Virus record (IMG/VR): IMGVR_UViG_3300036399_001019
Location: 1 to 37,177 of that record
DNA from: a virus
DNA length: 37,177 bases
Reading direction: 5' to 3' (one strand)
Below the pieces are notes generated by a model. It did no database searches. It was given only the letters and a program-made list of their open reading frames with translations, and was not told where the DNA came from. This document shows, in pieces, positions 14,706-20,648 of the stretch. How positions within the stretch are numbered: position 1 is the stretch's first letter; the number at the start of each line of letters is the position of its first letter. The position numbers and the translations under genes are program-made.

Positions 14706-15515
14706 TTACTTAGCCCAGCGCGGCAGGGTGATGGTTTCGATCTCCTGCGAGTAGGCAGGCCAGATTCCCGACTCCTGGCATTGCTCCAAGAGGTCGAGTT
14801 GCCGGGTGTTCTTTTCCCGTCCGAGGGCGATGCTTTCGGCGTCGAGGCAGTAAACCCCGACCGCATAAGGCGCGACTTTTTCCACCGCGATGAACAGGAA
14901 GAAACTCGCTTCCAGAAGGTCCATGTAATACGCCGCCTGTTGAGCATAGCCAAAAGCCGCGATGGATTTTGCAAAGCCTTCCGGTGATGCGTCCTCCGTG
15001 GTCTTGATGTCGCCGATGGTAGTCGCCCCCTGTGAGTCCACGGCTACGATGTCCAAACGCCCCTTGAGCAAAAGCCCCTCCGGGTTGTTCCGAACGATGC
15101 GCCGGAAAACGGACACCTCCCGCTTGGCTTCGCCAAGGATCGCCGCCGCTGCGGGGTGGGATGCCACCGATACCGCCGCGCCCTTGAGCGCCTCGTTTTG
15201 CTCTGCTGATATGATCGGCAGCGTTTGCGCGTCCCTCCATGCTTTGCCCTCTTTGGTGGTGAAGTTCATTCCCTCCGGGCGCACCGCAAACGACCCCTCC
15301 AACCTGTGCGGCTCCAATGCCGCACGGTGGAGAAGCGTTCCGAATACCATGGCGGGAGTCGGTTCGCTCTTTGGCTGCGTGAGTTGCGCGAGGTAATGCG
15401 CAGGGCTTTTCCCCATTGATTTCAGGGCCGAAATGTTGACGCCTGTGGCTGCGCGGTAGGTATCCTCCGCAAGGTCGAAATAAACCCCCTCCGCTCCGTC
15501 TTGGAAGGCGCTCAT
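14706..15515 (-). CDS. RecE-like exonuclease (PD-(D/E)XK)
   Basis: The 269-residue protein matches the nuclease domain of exodeoxyribonuclease VIII. It contains NISALKSMGKSPAHYLAQL and TPAMVFGTLLHRAALEP, in which the His is expected to help bind metal. The catalytic core is LLLKGRLDIVAVD followed by TTIGDIKTTEDAS, giving the D...D-x-K arrangement, and FGYAQQAAYYMDLLEA follows. It resects double-strand ends 5' to 3' so that the neighbouring RecT-type protein can anneal strands. The two genes overlap by 4 bases. Confidence 0.9.
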   Translation of the reverse strand: MSAFQDGAEGVYFDLAEDTYRAATGVNISALKSMGKSPAHYLAQLTQPKSEPTPAMVFGTLLHRAALEPHRLEGSFAVRPEGMNFTTKEGKAWRDAQTLPIISAEQNEALKGAAVSVASHPAAAAILGEAKREVSVFRRIVRNNPEGLLLKGRLDIVAVDSQGATTIGDIKTTEDASPEGFAKSIAAFGYAQQAAYYMDLLEASFFLFIAVEKVAPYAVGVYCLDAESIALGREKNTRQLDLLEQCQESGIWPAYSQEIETITLPRWAK

Positions 15516-16396
15516 TTTGCGCCCTCCTCGATAGCTGTGAGGATTTCGTTGAGGTCTGCGAGTGCGGCATTTGCGGCATCATCCGAGAGTTCGGAGACCA
15601 GCTTTGATTTGCCTACCAGTTGCGGGGCCGTGGCTTTTAGTGCTTTGAGGAAATCCGCCTCCGAGACGCTCGCGTCCGCCAGCGCAACCTGGATCGTCTT
15701 TTGTGGTGTGTCCGCCTCGAAAACTGGCAGCTCCTCACTGGCCAAAGCGGCGGCGGCGGTTGTTTGCACCGGCTCACCCATTGGAATGTCGTCCTCGATG
15801 TCCTCCGGCTCCACCGCACGAGGGCGGAAAACGGGCTTCGCACCGGAAACGATTTGCACTTGCCCGGAAATGTCCCGCGCTTCGTCCTCGTCATGGATGC
15901 CGCTCACGCCGAAGGCCAAGCGGATTGCTTGAATGATCGCCTTGTTGCGAATCATTCGGCGAGGCATTTGGTTCCACGGGTCGGTGTTGCGTTTGCACTC
16001 CTCGTAATACTCAGTGATTTTTACTGGATGGCTGCGGTCTTTGAGATAGATCGTCCCCGTTGCGTGAGTCGGTGTTTTGCCGTCTCCGTAAACCTCGACA
16101 TCCATGCCGTCGAAATTCGGTTGGCGGTTGGCGATTTTGATCCATCCGTCCACCCCCACCATCGGAGTGATGCCACCGCCCTTTTTCGGAAAAGCATAAA
16201 GCTCCTTCAAGATCGGGTTCAGCTCGTAGGTGTTGGCGGTTACGACCAACGCGAGAAGCTCGTCATCGGTTGCGCCTTTGAAGACCGTGTTTTTAAGGGT
16301 GGAGTGGAGCTTTGCCGGGTCCACATTGCAGCGCGAAGCCATCACAGCCAGCGCGGAAGGTTTTTGTTGCGGTGCAACGATTATTTGGTTAGTCAT
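15512..16396 (-). CDS. Single-strand annealing protein, RecT/Bet family
   Basis: The 294-residue recombinase contains the Bet-type core FKGATDDELLALVVTANTYE, LNPILKELYAFPKKGGGITP, MVGVDGWIKIANRQPNFDGM, TGTIYLKDRSHPVKITEYYE and PRRMIRNKAIIQAIRLAFGV. The last 80 residues are acidic and Ala-rich. It anneals strands exposed by the RecE-like nuclease during phage recombination. It is preceded by a hairpin at 16427-16465 and a 90-base gap, so it may head its own translation unit within the operon. Confidence 0.93.
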   Translation of the reverse strand: MTNQIIVAPQQKPSALAVMASRCNVDPAKLHSTLKNTVFKGATDDELLALVVTANTYELNPILKELYAFPKKGGGITPMVGVDGWIKIANRQPNFDGMDVEVYGDGKTPTHATGTIYLKDRSHPVKITEYYEECKRNTDPWNQMPRRMIRNKAIIQAIRLAFGVSGIHDEDEARDISGQVQIVSGAKPVFRPRAVEPEDIEDDIPMGEPVQTTAAAALASEELPVFEADTPQKTIQVALADASVSEADFLKALKATAPQLVGKSKLVSELSDDAANAALADLNEILTAIEEGAK

Positions 16397-16426
16397 TTTT
16401 TGTTACTCAGTTTTTGGGTTACTCAT

Positions 16427-16465
16427 CGCCTTCGTCAGGTTGCCGCCCGTCGAAGGCGCTTTTTT
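16427..16465 (+). terminator. Hairpin with T-run on the plus strand
   Basis: CGCCTTCG (16427-16434) pairs perfectly with CGAAGGCG (16451-16458) and is followed on the plus strand by C and six T. This has the form of a plus-strand rho-independent terminator. No plus-strand gene lies just to its left, so it could block antisense transcripts or act as an mRNA hairpin upstream of recT. Confidence 0.45.
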
Positions 16466-16485
16466 GTTCCGGGGTGGAAAATTGT

Positions 16486-16635
16486 TCAGTCCTCGTCGTC
16501 GAACTCTTCCCAGCGGCGTCTGCGCTCTTGGAAGTCCCTCATCTGCTGGCGCATGGAATCGCGGCCCAGCATGTAAGAGGCGAGGCACGAGCCGAGGGTC
16601 AGCACGGCGATGGAAATGGCGAGCGTGGCGCTCAT
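16486..16635 (-). CDS. Small single-span membrane protein (49 aa)
   Basis: ATG 16635 overlaps the upstream stop as ATGA. Residues 3-23 form a hydrophobic segment (ATLAISIAVLTLGSCLASYM) followed by a strongly charged tail (RDSMRQQMRDFQERRRRWEE, then FDDED). It is probably an inner-membrane protein with a cytoplasmic C-terminus. No family is recognised. Confidence 0.65.
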   Translation of the reverse strand: MSATLAISIAVLTLGSCLASYMLGRDSMRQQMRDFQERRRRWEEFDDED

Positions 16636-16850
16636 TTTCTCTTCCCCTTCTTGGCGCGTGGTTGCGGAGGCTCAGGAAACCGCGCCCAGAAGAGAGGCGC
16701 ATCCGGCAGGCGGTCGGCGGAAATATCCCGCCATGTCTCCCCATCCAGAAATCCGGTTGTGACATCCCCGTCCTCGAGGGCGACGATCACCGTCTCGTCG
16801 GCATCCGGCAGCTCGTCGGTGGACGCGATCCATTCGATGGTGGAAGTCAT
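16632..16850 (-). CDS. DUF551-like small protein (72 aa)
   Basis: The pattern EWIASTDELPDADETVIVAL, GDVTTGFLDGETWRD and LFWARFPEPPQPRAKKGKRK follows the phage DUF551 form: W-I near the start, L-P-x-x-x-x-x-V, and a final W-x-x-x-P-x-P-P. Its function is not known. The start at ATG 16850 overlaps the previous minus-strand frame as ATGA, and the stop overlaps the next gene in the same way. Confidence 0.75.
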   Translation of the reverse strand: MTSTIEWIASTDELPDADETVIVALEDGDVTTGFLDGETWRDISADRLPDAPLFWARFPEPPQPRAKKGKRK

Positions 16851-17197
16851 TTCGCTCTCCCTTCCGGCTTGCAAGCCTCAGCCAATTTGCCAGCATCATT
16901 GAATGAGCGATCTTTGGTATTTCCACCTTCGAGTTCGGCAGACAGAGAAGCCGGATTATCCAGAGGCTTTGGCCGATTGTTATGTGTATGACAAAGACTA
17001 CGATTCGGCTCGTCGGCGCTTGGACCGCTATCTGGAAGAGTATTTGCTTGTCCCCTTAGTTTGGGGCGAAAGCGGTCCGATAGAGCTTCCGCTTCCTCCC
17101 GAGAAGCCACTACTTGCACTTCATGCAGACAGAGCCGTTCGCAATGGCCTGTCTGTGTCGCTAACGACATGGCCGAAGGACGATTGATGGTCATCAT
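16847..17197 (-). CDS. Operon-linked minus-strand frame, possible protein (116 aa)
   Basis: This frame begins with ATG 17197 overlapping the previous stop (ATGA) and ends with a TGA overlapping the start of the DUF551-like gene (ATGA). It thus fits the translational chain of the early operon exactly. The product, however, looks unlike a folded protein: it is poor in hydrophobic residues and rich in Ser, Pro, Asn, His and Cys (GQANTLPDSGPSADEPNRSL). A plus-strand frame at 16903-17187 covers the same DNA and looks more protein-like. I keep both. Confidence 0.5.
   Translation of the reverse strand: MMTINRPSAMSLATQTGHCERLCLHEVQVVASREEAEALSDRFRPKLRGQANTLPDSGPSADEPNRSLCHTHNNRPKPLDNPASLSAELEGGNTKDRSFNDAGKLAEACKPEGRAK
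16903..17187 (+). CDS. Possible plus-strand protein inside the minus-strand operon (94 aa)
   Basis: The translated product looks like a real globular protein: SDLWYFHLRVRQTEKPDYPE, DCYVYDKDYDSARRRLDRYL, EEYLLVPLVWGESGPIELPL. It has Trp, Tyr and Leu in normal proportions. Codon choice is less GC-rich at third positions than in neighbouring genes. There is no clear ribosome site before ATG 16903. It could be an inserted moron or a chance antisense frame of 16847-17197. I recognise no family. Confidence 0.45.
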   Translation: MSDLWYFHLRVRQTEKPDYPEALADCYVYDKDYDSARRRLDRYLEEYLLVPLVWGESGPIELPLPPEKPLLALHADRAVRNGLSVSLTTWPKDD

Positions 17198-17451
17198 TTC
17201 GCTTCCTCCACCAGTTTGACCTTCAGCGAGGAGCTACCGACCGGACGCACTTTGGCGACCAGTTGGAGAATTTGATAGGTCGCAGACGATGCGGCATCCC
17301 GATCCTTCAACGGCGTATCTGACTCTTCCCACCAGTCCGCAAAGTCTTTTCGGATAAATGTCTCTGCCCCTGCGCGGGTCTCGTAGGGACCGAAAATGTT
17401 CATCATCCCGACCTTCTCGGCCTCGGTGTCGATCACGTAATAGGCACTCAT
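17194..17451 (-). CDS. Early-operon hypothetical protein (85 aa)
   Basis: MSAYYVIDTEAEKVGMMNIF and GPYETRAGAETFIRKDFADW suggest a small alpha/beta protein. The pattern of a short strand followed by G-P-Y-x-T-x-x-x-A-E-x-F recalls small phage proteins of unknown function. The C-terminus (YQILQLVAKVRPVGSSSLKV) is a further strand pair. ATGA overlaps occur at both ends. Confidence 0.7.
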   Translation of the reverse strand: MSAYYVIDTEAEKVGMMNIFGPYETRAGAETFIRKDFADWWEESDTPLKDRDAASSATYQILQLVAKVRPVGSSSLKVKLVEEAK

Positions 17452-17567
17452 CGGGAGATCCTCCAGGTTGCCCAAGCCAGCCCGACGAGCGGGGCGATGG
17501 TGCCGAGGTATTGGATGAAATAGCCGAGCGAGCGGCAGACGGATTGCGGGTCGTGTAGGTCGATCAT
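17448..17567 (-). CDS. Very small membrane protein (39 aa)
   Basis: The peptide MIDLHDPQSVCRSLGYFIQY then LGTIAPLVGLAWATWRISR has one hydrophobic segment (about 14-35). It is bounded by ATGA overlaps with both neighbours, which is the main reason to accept so short a gene. The function is unknown. Confidence 0.6.
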   Translation of the reverse strand: MIDLHDPQSVCRSLGYFIQYLGTIAPLVGLAWATWRISR

Positions 17568-17704
17568 AATTTGGTTGGTGTGACATGCGCGGCTTGAACG
17601 CCGTGCTTTTGAAAAAACTTGATGCGGGCATCCCCGAACCCGCAGGCGCGGATCGTGTCGGTGATGTCGCCTGACTGGCAGAGGTAGAGGCGATGGGATT
17701 TCAT
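17564..17704 (-). CDS. Very small hypothetical protein (46 aa)
   Basis: The frame starts with ATG 17704, overlapping the excisionase-like stop, and ends with TGA overlapping the next ATG. It encodes MKSHRLYLCQSGDITDTIRA and CGFGDARIKFFQKHGVQAAH. The position mirrors that of the integrase after the second excisionase-like gene, which also begins MK after an identical ...RRPxK stop. No function is known. Confidence 0.6.
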   Translation of the reverse strand: MKSHRLYLCQSGDITDTIRACGFGDARIKFFQKHGVQAAHVTPTKL

Positions 17705-17904
17705 TTCGCGGGCCTCCGGTTCGATGTCGCGCCGATCTGGTCAGACAACCATTGGCGGAAAGGCTCCTCAAAAATCCTCCAGCCTCCACGGTCCGAAAGC
17801 GGTTTGCAGGCCGAGAAGGTTCCGCGCCGAATATGGCGGAGAATTGTCTCGGTGTGCGCTCCGGTTTCCTCGGCGGCTTGCTTCACGGTGAGCGTGCCTT
17901 TCAT
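17701..17904 (-). CDS. Excisionase-like DNA-binding protein, early copy (67 aa)
   Basis: MKGTLTVKQAAEETGAHTET, ILRHIRRGTFSACKPL, RGGWRIFEEPFRQWLSDQIG form a MerR/Xis-type winged helix: helix-turn-helix at about 6-26, wing with GGWRIF, then a helix with FRQWL. It shares about 42 of 67 residues with the protein encoded at 20199-20402, upstream of the integrase. As second gene of the early operon it may act as early regulator or as the lytic-phase recombination directionality factor. Confidence 0.75.
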   Translation of the reverse strand: MKGTLTVKQAAEETGAHTETILRHIRRGTFSACKPLSDRGGWRIFEEPFRQWLSDQIGATSNRRPAK

Positions 17905-18071
17905 TTCGAGGCCCTCCGCTTGTTGCTTTTGGCCTCGCTCGCCATTTTTTCCCGAAGTGCTGCCGCAATCAGTCTGCTGACAGGGGTGCCAAGCACTTCA
18001 CTTTTCTCCTTCAGATACTCCATGAGGTTTGAAGGAAGACTTACGCTCGTTCTCTCGTATGCAGTGTGCAT
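17901..18071 (-). CDS. RHH (CopG-like) repressor candidate (56 aa)
   Basis: MHTAYERTSVSLPSNLMEYL and KEKSEVLGTPVSRLIAAALR fit the ribbon-helix-helix layout: a short strand (RTSVSLP), helix A (SNLMEYLKEKSEVLG), turn at TPVS, then helix B. A basic tail (KSNKRRASK) follows. It is the first gene of the leftward operon, 8 bases past a 22-bp palindrome that overlaps its promoter, and its stop overlaps the next start (ATGA). It probably represses its own operon and perhaps the divergent gene. Confidence 0.75.
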   Translation of the reverse strand: MHTAYERTSVSLPSNLMEYLKEKSEVLGTPVSRLIAAALREKMASEAKSNKRRASK

Positions 18072-18079
18072 GGCTCATA

Positions 18080-18101
18080 CCGATATGATCGATCATATCG
18101 G
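18080..18101. promoter_or_regulatory. 22-bp perfect palindromic operator
   Basis: Half-sites GATATGAT and ATCATATC meet around a central CG, with CC and GG at the outer ends; all 22 bases are symmetric. It lies between the promoter -35 and the start codon of the RHH gene at 17901-18071. The same half-site recurs beside the divergent RHH gene (18225-18253). Confidence 0.85.
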
Positions 18102-18120
18102 CGTGCAAGAAAATTTCCAA
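18092..18120 (-). promoter_or_regulatory. Early leftward promoter overlapped by the operator
   Basis: On the minus strand TTGGAA (18120-18115) and TATGAT (18097-18092) are separated by 17 bases, a good sigma-70-type pair. The -10 lies entirely within the palindrome, so operator binding would block polymerase. Transcription would start about 15 bases before the RHH gene. Confidence 0.65.
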
Positions 18121-18224
18121 AAACGGGTCAATAAGTAGATCACCCCACATCAAGAAAACTCTTGACACGCCCATAAACACTAAGTCTGCGGGCGAAAAAA
18201 AATTTTAATGGTCGTTTGATTTTT

Positions 18225-18253
18225 TCATATCCGGTGTTACTGATATGATATGA
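18225..18253. promoter_or_regulatory. Second operator region with three half-sites
   Basis: TCATATC at 18225-18231 and two overlapping GATATGA copies at 18242-18248 and 18247-18253 repeat the half-site of the 18080 palindrome. The last copy covers the ATG of the plus-strand RHH gene. No convincing -35/-10 pair for that gene was seen. Confidence 0.65.
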
Positions 18254-18576
18254 GCACCAAAGAAAAATTCCCTCGAATCACCATCACATTGCCGCCAGAC
18301 CTACTGTGTTGGGTCAAAGAAAAAGAGGCCAGTCTGAACGCTAAAGATCGCCGCATGAAAACCTCTGTAAGCGCCATCATTGCGGATGCCGTTGATGAAA
18401 TGAAAAAGCGCGAAGAACTCAGCCAAGCCATGCCCGACATGCCCCGCTACCGTCTCAATGAAGACCCCCCTACGCCCCAGGACACATTGATCCGGCCCTC
18501 CACCGAGACCTTAGATGGTGGATTATCAACAGCTACGACGGCCCGCTACCAGAAGGGTGGACGGCGCAAGTCATAG
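18250..18576 (+). CDS. Divergent RHH-type regulator (108 aa)
   Basis: This is the only confident plus-strand gene. Residues 8-58 follow the ribbon-helix-helix layout: strand PRITITLPPD, helix LLCWVKEKEASLNAKDRRMK, a TSVSAIIADAVDEMKKREEL second helix. A flexible Pro/Thr-rich tail follows (RYRLNEDPPTPQDTLIRPST). It is divergent from the leftward operon and shares operator half-sites with it, as CI and Cro do in lambda. I infer that it is the lysogeny-side regulator. There is no clear ribosome site; the start overlaps a half-site. Confidence 0.75.
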   Translation: MSTKEKFPRITITLPPDLLCWVKEKEASLNAKDRRMKTSVSAIIADAVDEMKKREELSQAMPDMPRYRLNEDPPTPQDTLIRPSTETLDGGLSTATTARYQKGGRRKS

Positions 18577-18711
18577 ACCTGACGGGGGAATAAAGCCTAC
18601 CAATCCGCACTCAGACCCGCATGATTGCAGGTTTTGGAAGCGATGTATTATTGCGATCTGTTCGCGCCTAATCTGAGGTGCAAGTCGGCAGCTTTGCTCC
18701 AAGTTGATTTT

Positions 18712-19134
18712 CTACGAGATCATCCAACGCCAAATTTGCCATAGGAAAAACAGCGCTATCAGCAACATCAAGCACCCGCACCCTGCCTGGCACCCGGACA
18801 AGGCATCTTTTTTTTCCTTCTCTTTTTTCTTTTCAATGCCAGCCACATTTTGCTTCCAAGCTTGGTATTCATCTTCATCGTAAAGATGCTTGTTTTTATC
18901 AATCAGTTCAGACGCCTCTTTTTTACTGAAATCCCCATAGATTCCGTAGAACTCTAAGCGTCGAATCTGCCCCTCTGTCGCACCGTCCTCTTTGCGTAAA
19001 ATCTCTGTGATGAGGTCGCTCGCCTCGCCCTTTGTATCAGGTGCTTTGTAGCCTTTTTCCTCAATCAATTCTCGTTGCCGGTCCGTGATTGGATCGAAGC
19101 GCCAATCATCATTGGAAGCATTTTTTTCAGGCAT
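18712..19134 (-). CDS. C-terminally membrane-anchored protein, possible moron (140 aa)
   Basis: The start ATG 19134 (MPEKNASNDDWRFDPITDRQ) is more likely than a TTG at 19158. The soluble part has two short helical repeats (TDRQRELIEEKGYKAPDTKG, TEGQIRRLEFYGIYGDFSKK), then a Lys/Glu-rich segment. A Cys-rich turn (SGCQAGCGC) and one membrane span (LMLLIALFFLWQIWRWM) follow at the C-terminus. It lies after the integrase, next to the switch, a usual place for lysogenic-conversion or exclusion genes. Its DNA is AT-richer than its surroundings. The function is unknown. Confidence 0.7.
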   Translation of the reverse strand: MPEKNASNDDWRFDPITDRQRELIEEKGYKAPDTKGEASDLITEILRKEDGATEGQIRRLEFYGIYGDFSKKEASELIDKNKHLYDEDEYQAWKQNVAGIEKKKEKEKKDALSGCQAGCGCLMLLIALFFLWQIWRWMIS

Positions 19135-19176
19135 ATTAAAAGAATGAATGTCTGACAACGATCCGCCAAGAATTTT

Positions 19177-20202
19177 TCAAACCGCCCACCAAGCCCGCCA
19201 ATCTGCACGGCGCGAAGGAACGGCATAGACTCGCTTGACCATTGCTGTCGTCGAATGCCCAAGCTGGTGCGCAGTCTTGCCAGCGTCCTGCCCACGCCCC
19301 AGGTGATAGGTGGCGAACGAATGCCGCAGGGCGTTTTCTGGAAACTGCGACCACGGCACCTTGCCCGCCTCGTGTAGCCTCACAATGAGCGCCTGACGCT
19401 CTGCGTAAATCCGCAGAGAGGCCGGGGGCAGAATCAGTCCCTTCTTTTTATCATCTTGAAAGAACGCCGCCCTTCGCGTCAGCGGCTCGGTTAAATCAAC
19501 GATACGCTCTGGCAGTCCGCTGGATTGCTTGGAAACCTCCCGCCTGATCTCGATCTCTCCCCTCGCGGCGTCAATATCTTCCCAGCGCATCCGCCTGACC
19601 TCGATAGACCGCAGCCCCGCAAACCCTCCCAGGAGAAACCACGCCCGCAGCTCGTCGCTCATCTCCTCGGCCAAGATCGTCGCCATTTCCCCGGCTGTGA
19701 CAAGCGACCGCTTCGCCTCGGCCTTTGGCGCTCGTATCCTCCGCAGCGGATTCCGGTCGATAAGCTCCATATCCACACACCATGCGAAAAACCCGCTCGC
19801 GTAGCGGTGCCATCCCGCCCGTGTGGTCGGTGATCCTTCGATGCCGTCAAACCATTTTCCAGCCTTGATCGGCGTCACATTCGCCACCGGCCCGTCGAAC
19901 TCCTCCAGCAACTTGCCGCAAACCCGCTCGATTTTGTCTTTATGAGCCTGTGAAGACTTGGATTTGGTCGCAACATAATCCCTCACCGCAGATTTCATCG
20001 AAAGCCCTCCCTGATCCTTTTCCCGCAGCCCCTGCGTCCCTGTCTTTTGCAACGCCTCTAAAAGAGCAGGCCCCGCCGCCCATGCCTCCGCCTCCGTTTT
20101 GAAAAACCGCTTGATCCTGCTGCCCGACACCGACGCCGGAATCTCCAGTTTCCAAGTGCCGGGTCGTGCCGTGTGCTGGGTAACAAAGTATCGGGCTTTC
20201 AT
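19177..20202 (-). CDS. int: Tyrosine-recombinase integrase
   Basis: The 341-residue integrase starts at ATG 20202, overlapping the excisionase-like stop as ATGA. A small N-terminal arm-binding part (TWKLEIPASVSGSRIKRFFK) precedes a core-binding helical domain (70-160). The catalytic domain shows R198 (FAGLRSIEVRRMRW), K225, R293 within NALRHSFATYHL, H316 in LGHST and nucleophile Y326 in VYAV. Asn290 stands where most family members have the first His of the H-x-x-R box. It should recombine attP (20539-20594) with a host tRNA-Leu gene. Confidence 0.92.
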   Translation of the reverse strand: MKARYFVTQHTARPGTWKLEIPASVSGSRIKRFFKTEAEAWAAGPALLEALQKTGTQGLREKDQGGLSMKSAVRDYVATKSKSSQAHKDKIERVCGKLLEEFDGPVANVTPIKAGKWFDGIEGSPTTRAGWHRYASGFFAWCVDMELIDRNPLRRIRAPKAEAKRSLVTAGEMATILAEEMSDELRAWFLLGGFAGLRSIEVRRMRWEDIDAARGEIEIRREVSKQSSGLPERIVDLTEPLTRRAAFFQDDKKKGLILPPASLRIYAERQALIVRLHEAGKVPWSQFPENALRHSFATYHLGRGQDAGKTAHQLGHSTTAMVKRVYAVPSRRADWRAWWAV

Positions 20203-20402
20203 TTCGAGGGCCTTTTGTTCGAGGTCTCGCCGATCCGGCCCGCCCACCATTGGTTGAAGGACTCAGTAAAAATCCGCCACCCGCCACGATTCCCGAGTGG
20301 CTTGCAGGCCGAGAACGAGCCTTTGTAAATGTGCATCTTGATCGTCCAAGGGCATGCCCCGGTTAGCTCGCAGGCCTCCTTAATGGTGATGGTGCCTTTC
20401 AT
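20199..20402 (-). CDS. Excisionase-like protein upstream of integrase (67 aa)
   Basis: MKGTITIKEACELTGACPWT, IKMHIYKGSFSACKPL and RGGWRIFTESFNQWWAGRIG form a MerR/Xis-type winged helix. The protein is about 63% identical to the early-operon protein at 17701-17904. ATG 20402 overlaps the first of the TGTTACCC arm-type repeats, so binding there could also control its own expression. It probably bends attachment DNA to set recombination direction. A start at 20411 (MGN) is also possible. Confidence 0.8.
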   Translation of the reverse strand: MKGTITIKEACELTGACPWTIKMHIYKGSFSACKPLGNRGGWRIFTESFNQWWAGRIGETSNKRPSK

Positions 20403-20429
20403 GTTACCCAACTGTTACCCGTGTTACCC
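20402..20429 (+). repeat. attP arm-type sites, three direct TGTTACCC repeats
   Basis: TGTTACCC occurs at 20402-20409, 20413-20420 and 20422-20429, all in the same orientation with periods of 11 and 9 bases (about one helical turn). Two more copies lie on the far side of the tRNA-like core at 20631-20648. This matches the layout of integrase arm-binding sites. Confidence 0.75.
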
Positions 20430-20538
20430 AAAAAACCAAGAAAAAACGCTTTTGCAAGTAATGGCAGTTTGTGCGGTGTAGCGGCAACAAAAACCCGCCA
20501 ACCCGCACCCAGAGCGCCAAAGAAGCCCTCCCACAGAG

Positions 20539-20594
20539 TGCCGGCGGCGGGACTCGAACCCGCACACTCCTTTCGGAATAAGGGATTTTAAGTC
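20539..20594 (-). other. attP core: 3' part of a tRNA-Leu(UAA)
   Basis: On the minus strand the segment reads from anticodon loop CTTAAAA (anticodon TAA, 20592-20586) through 3' stem TCCC, a long class-II variable arm (ATTCC GAAA GGAGT), T arm GCGGG-TTCGAGT-CCCGC (20563-20547), acceptor strand CGCCGGC (20546-20540) and discriminator A (20539). The 5' half is missing, and the bases upstream of the loop do not complete the anticodon stem. This is typical of a phage site that restores the 3' end of the target tRNA on integration. Confidence 0.85.
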
Positions 20595-20630
20595 TGTTTT
20601 TGGTGTTTGCAAATCAACGGCTTGCGTGGC

Positions 20631-20648
20631 TGTTACCCGCTGTTACCC
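20631..20648 (+). repeat. attP arm-type sites, two direct TGTTACCC repeats
   Basis: Exact copies lie at 20631-20638 and 20641-20648, in the same orientation as the three copies on the other side of the core. The second overlaps the stop codon of the 20643-20906 gene. Confidence 0.75.

Noticed and set aside
18162-18167. TTGACA as -35 for the plus-strand RHH gene
   Set aside because: No acceptable -10 lies 16-18 bases downstream (the bases there are GTCTGCGG).
17998-18180. Alternative minus-strand frame starting near 18180 across the operator
   Set aside because: It would be read through the promoter and palindrome; the RHH frame from 18071 fits the operon and a known fold better.
19134-19158. 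TTG start at 19158 for the tail-anchored protein
   Set aside because: An ATG eight codons downstream is more likely and no ribosome site favours the TTG.
20524-20640. A complete tRNA-Leu gene
   Set aside because: Only the 3' part is present; no 5' acceptor strand, D arm or anticodon 5' stem can be formed upstream.
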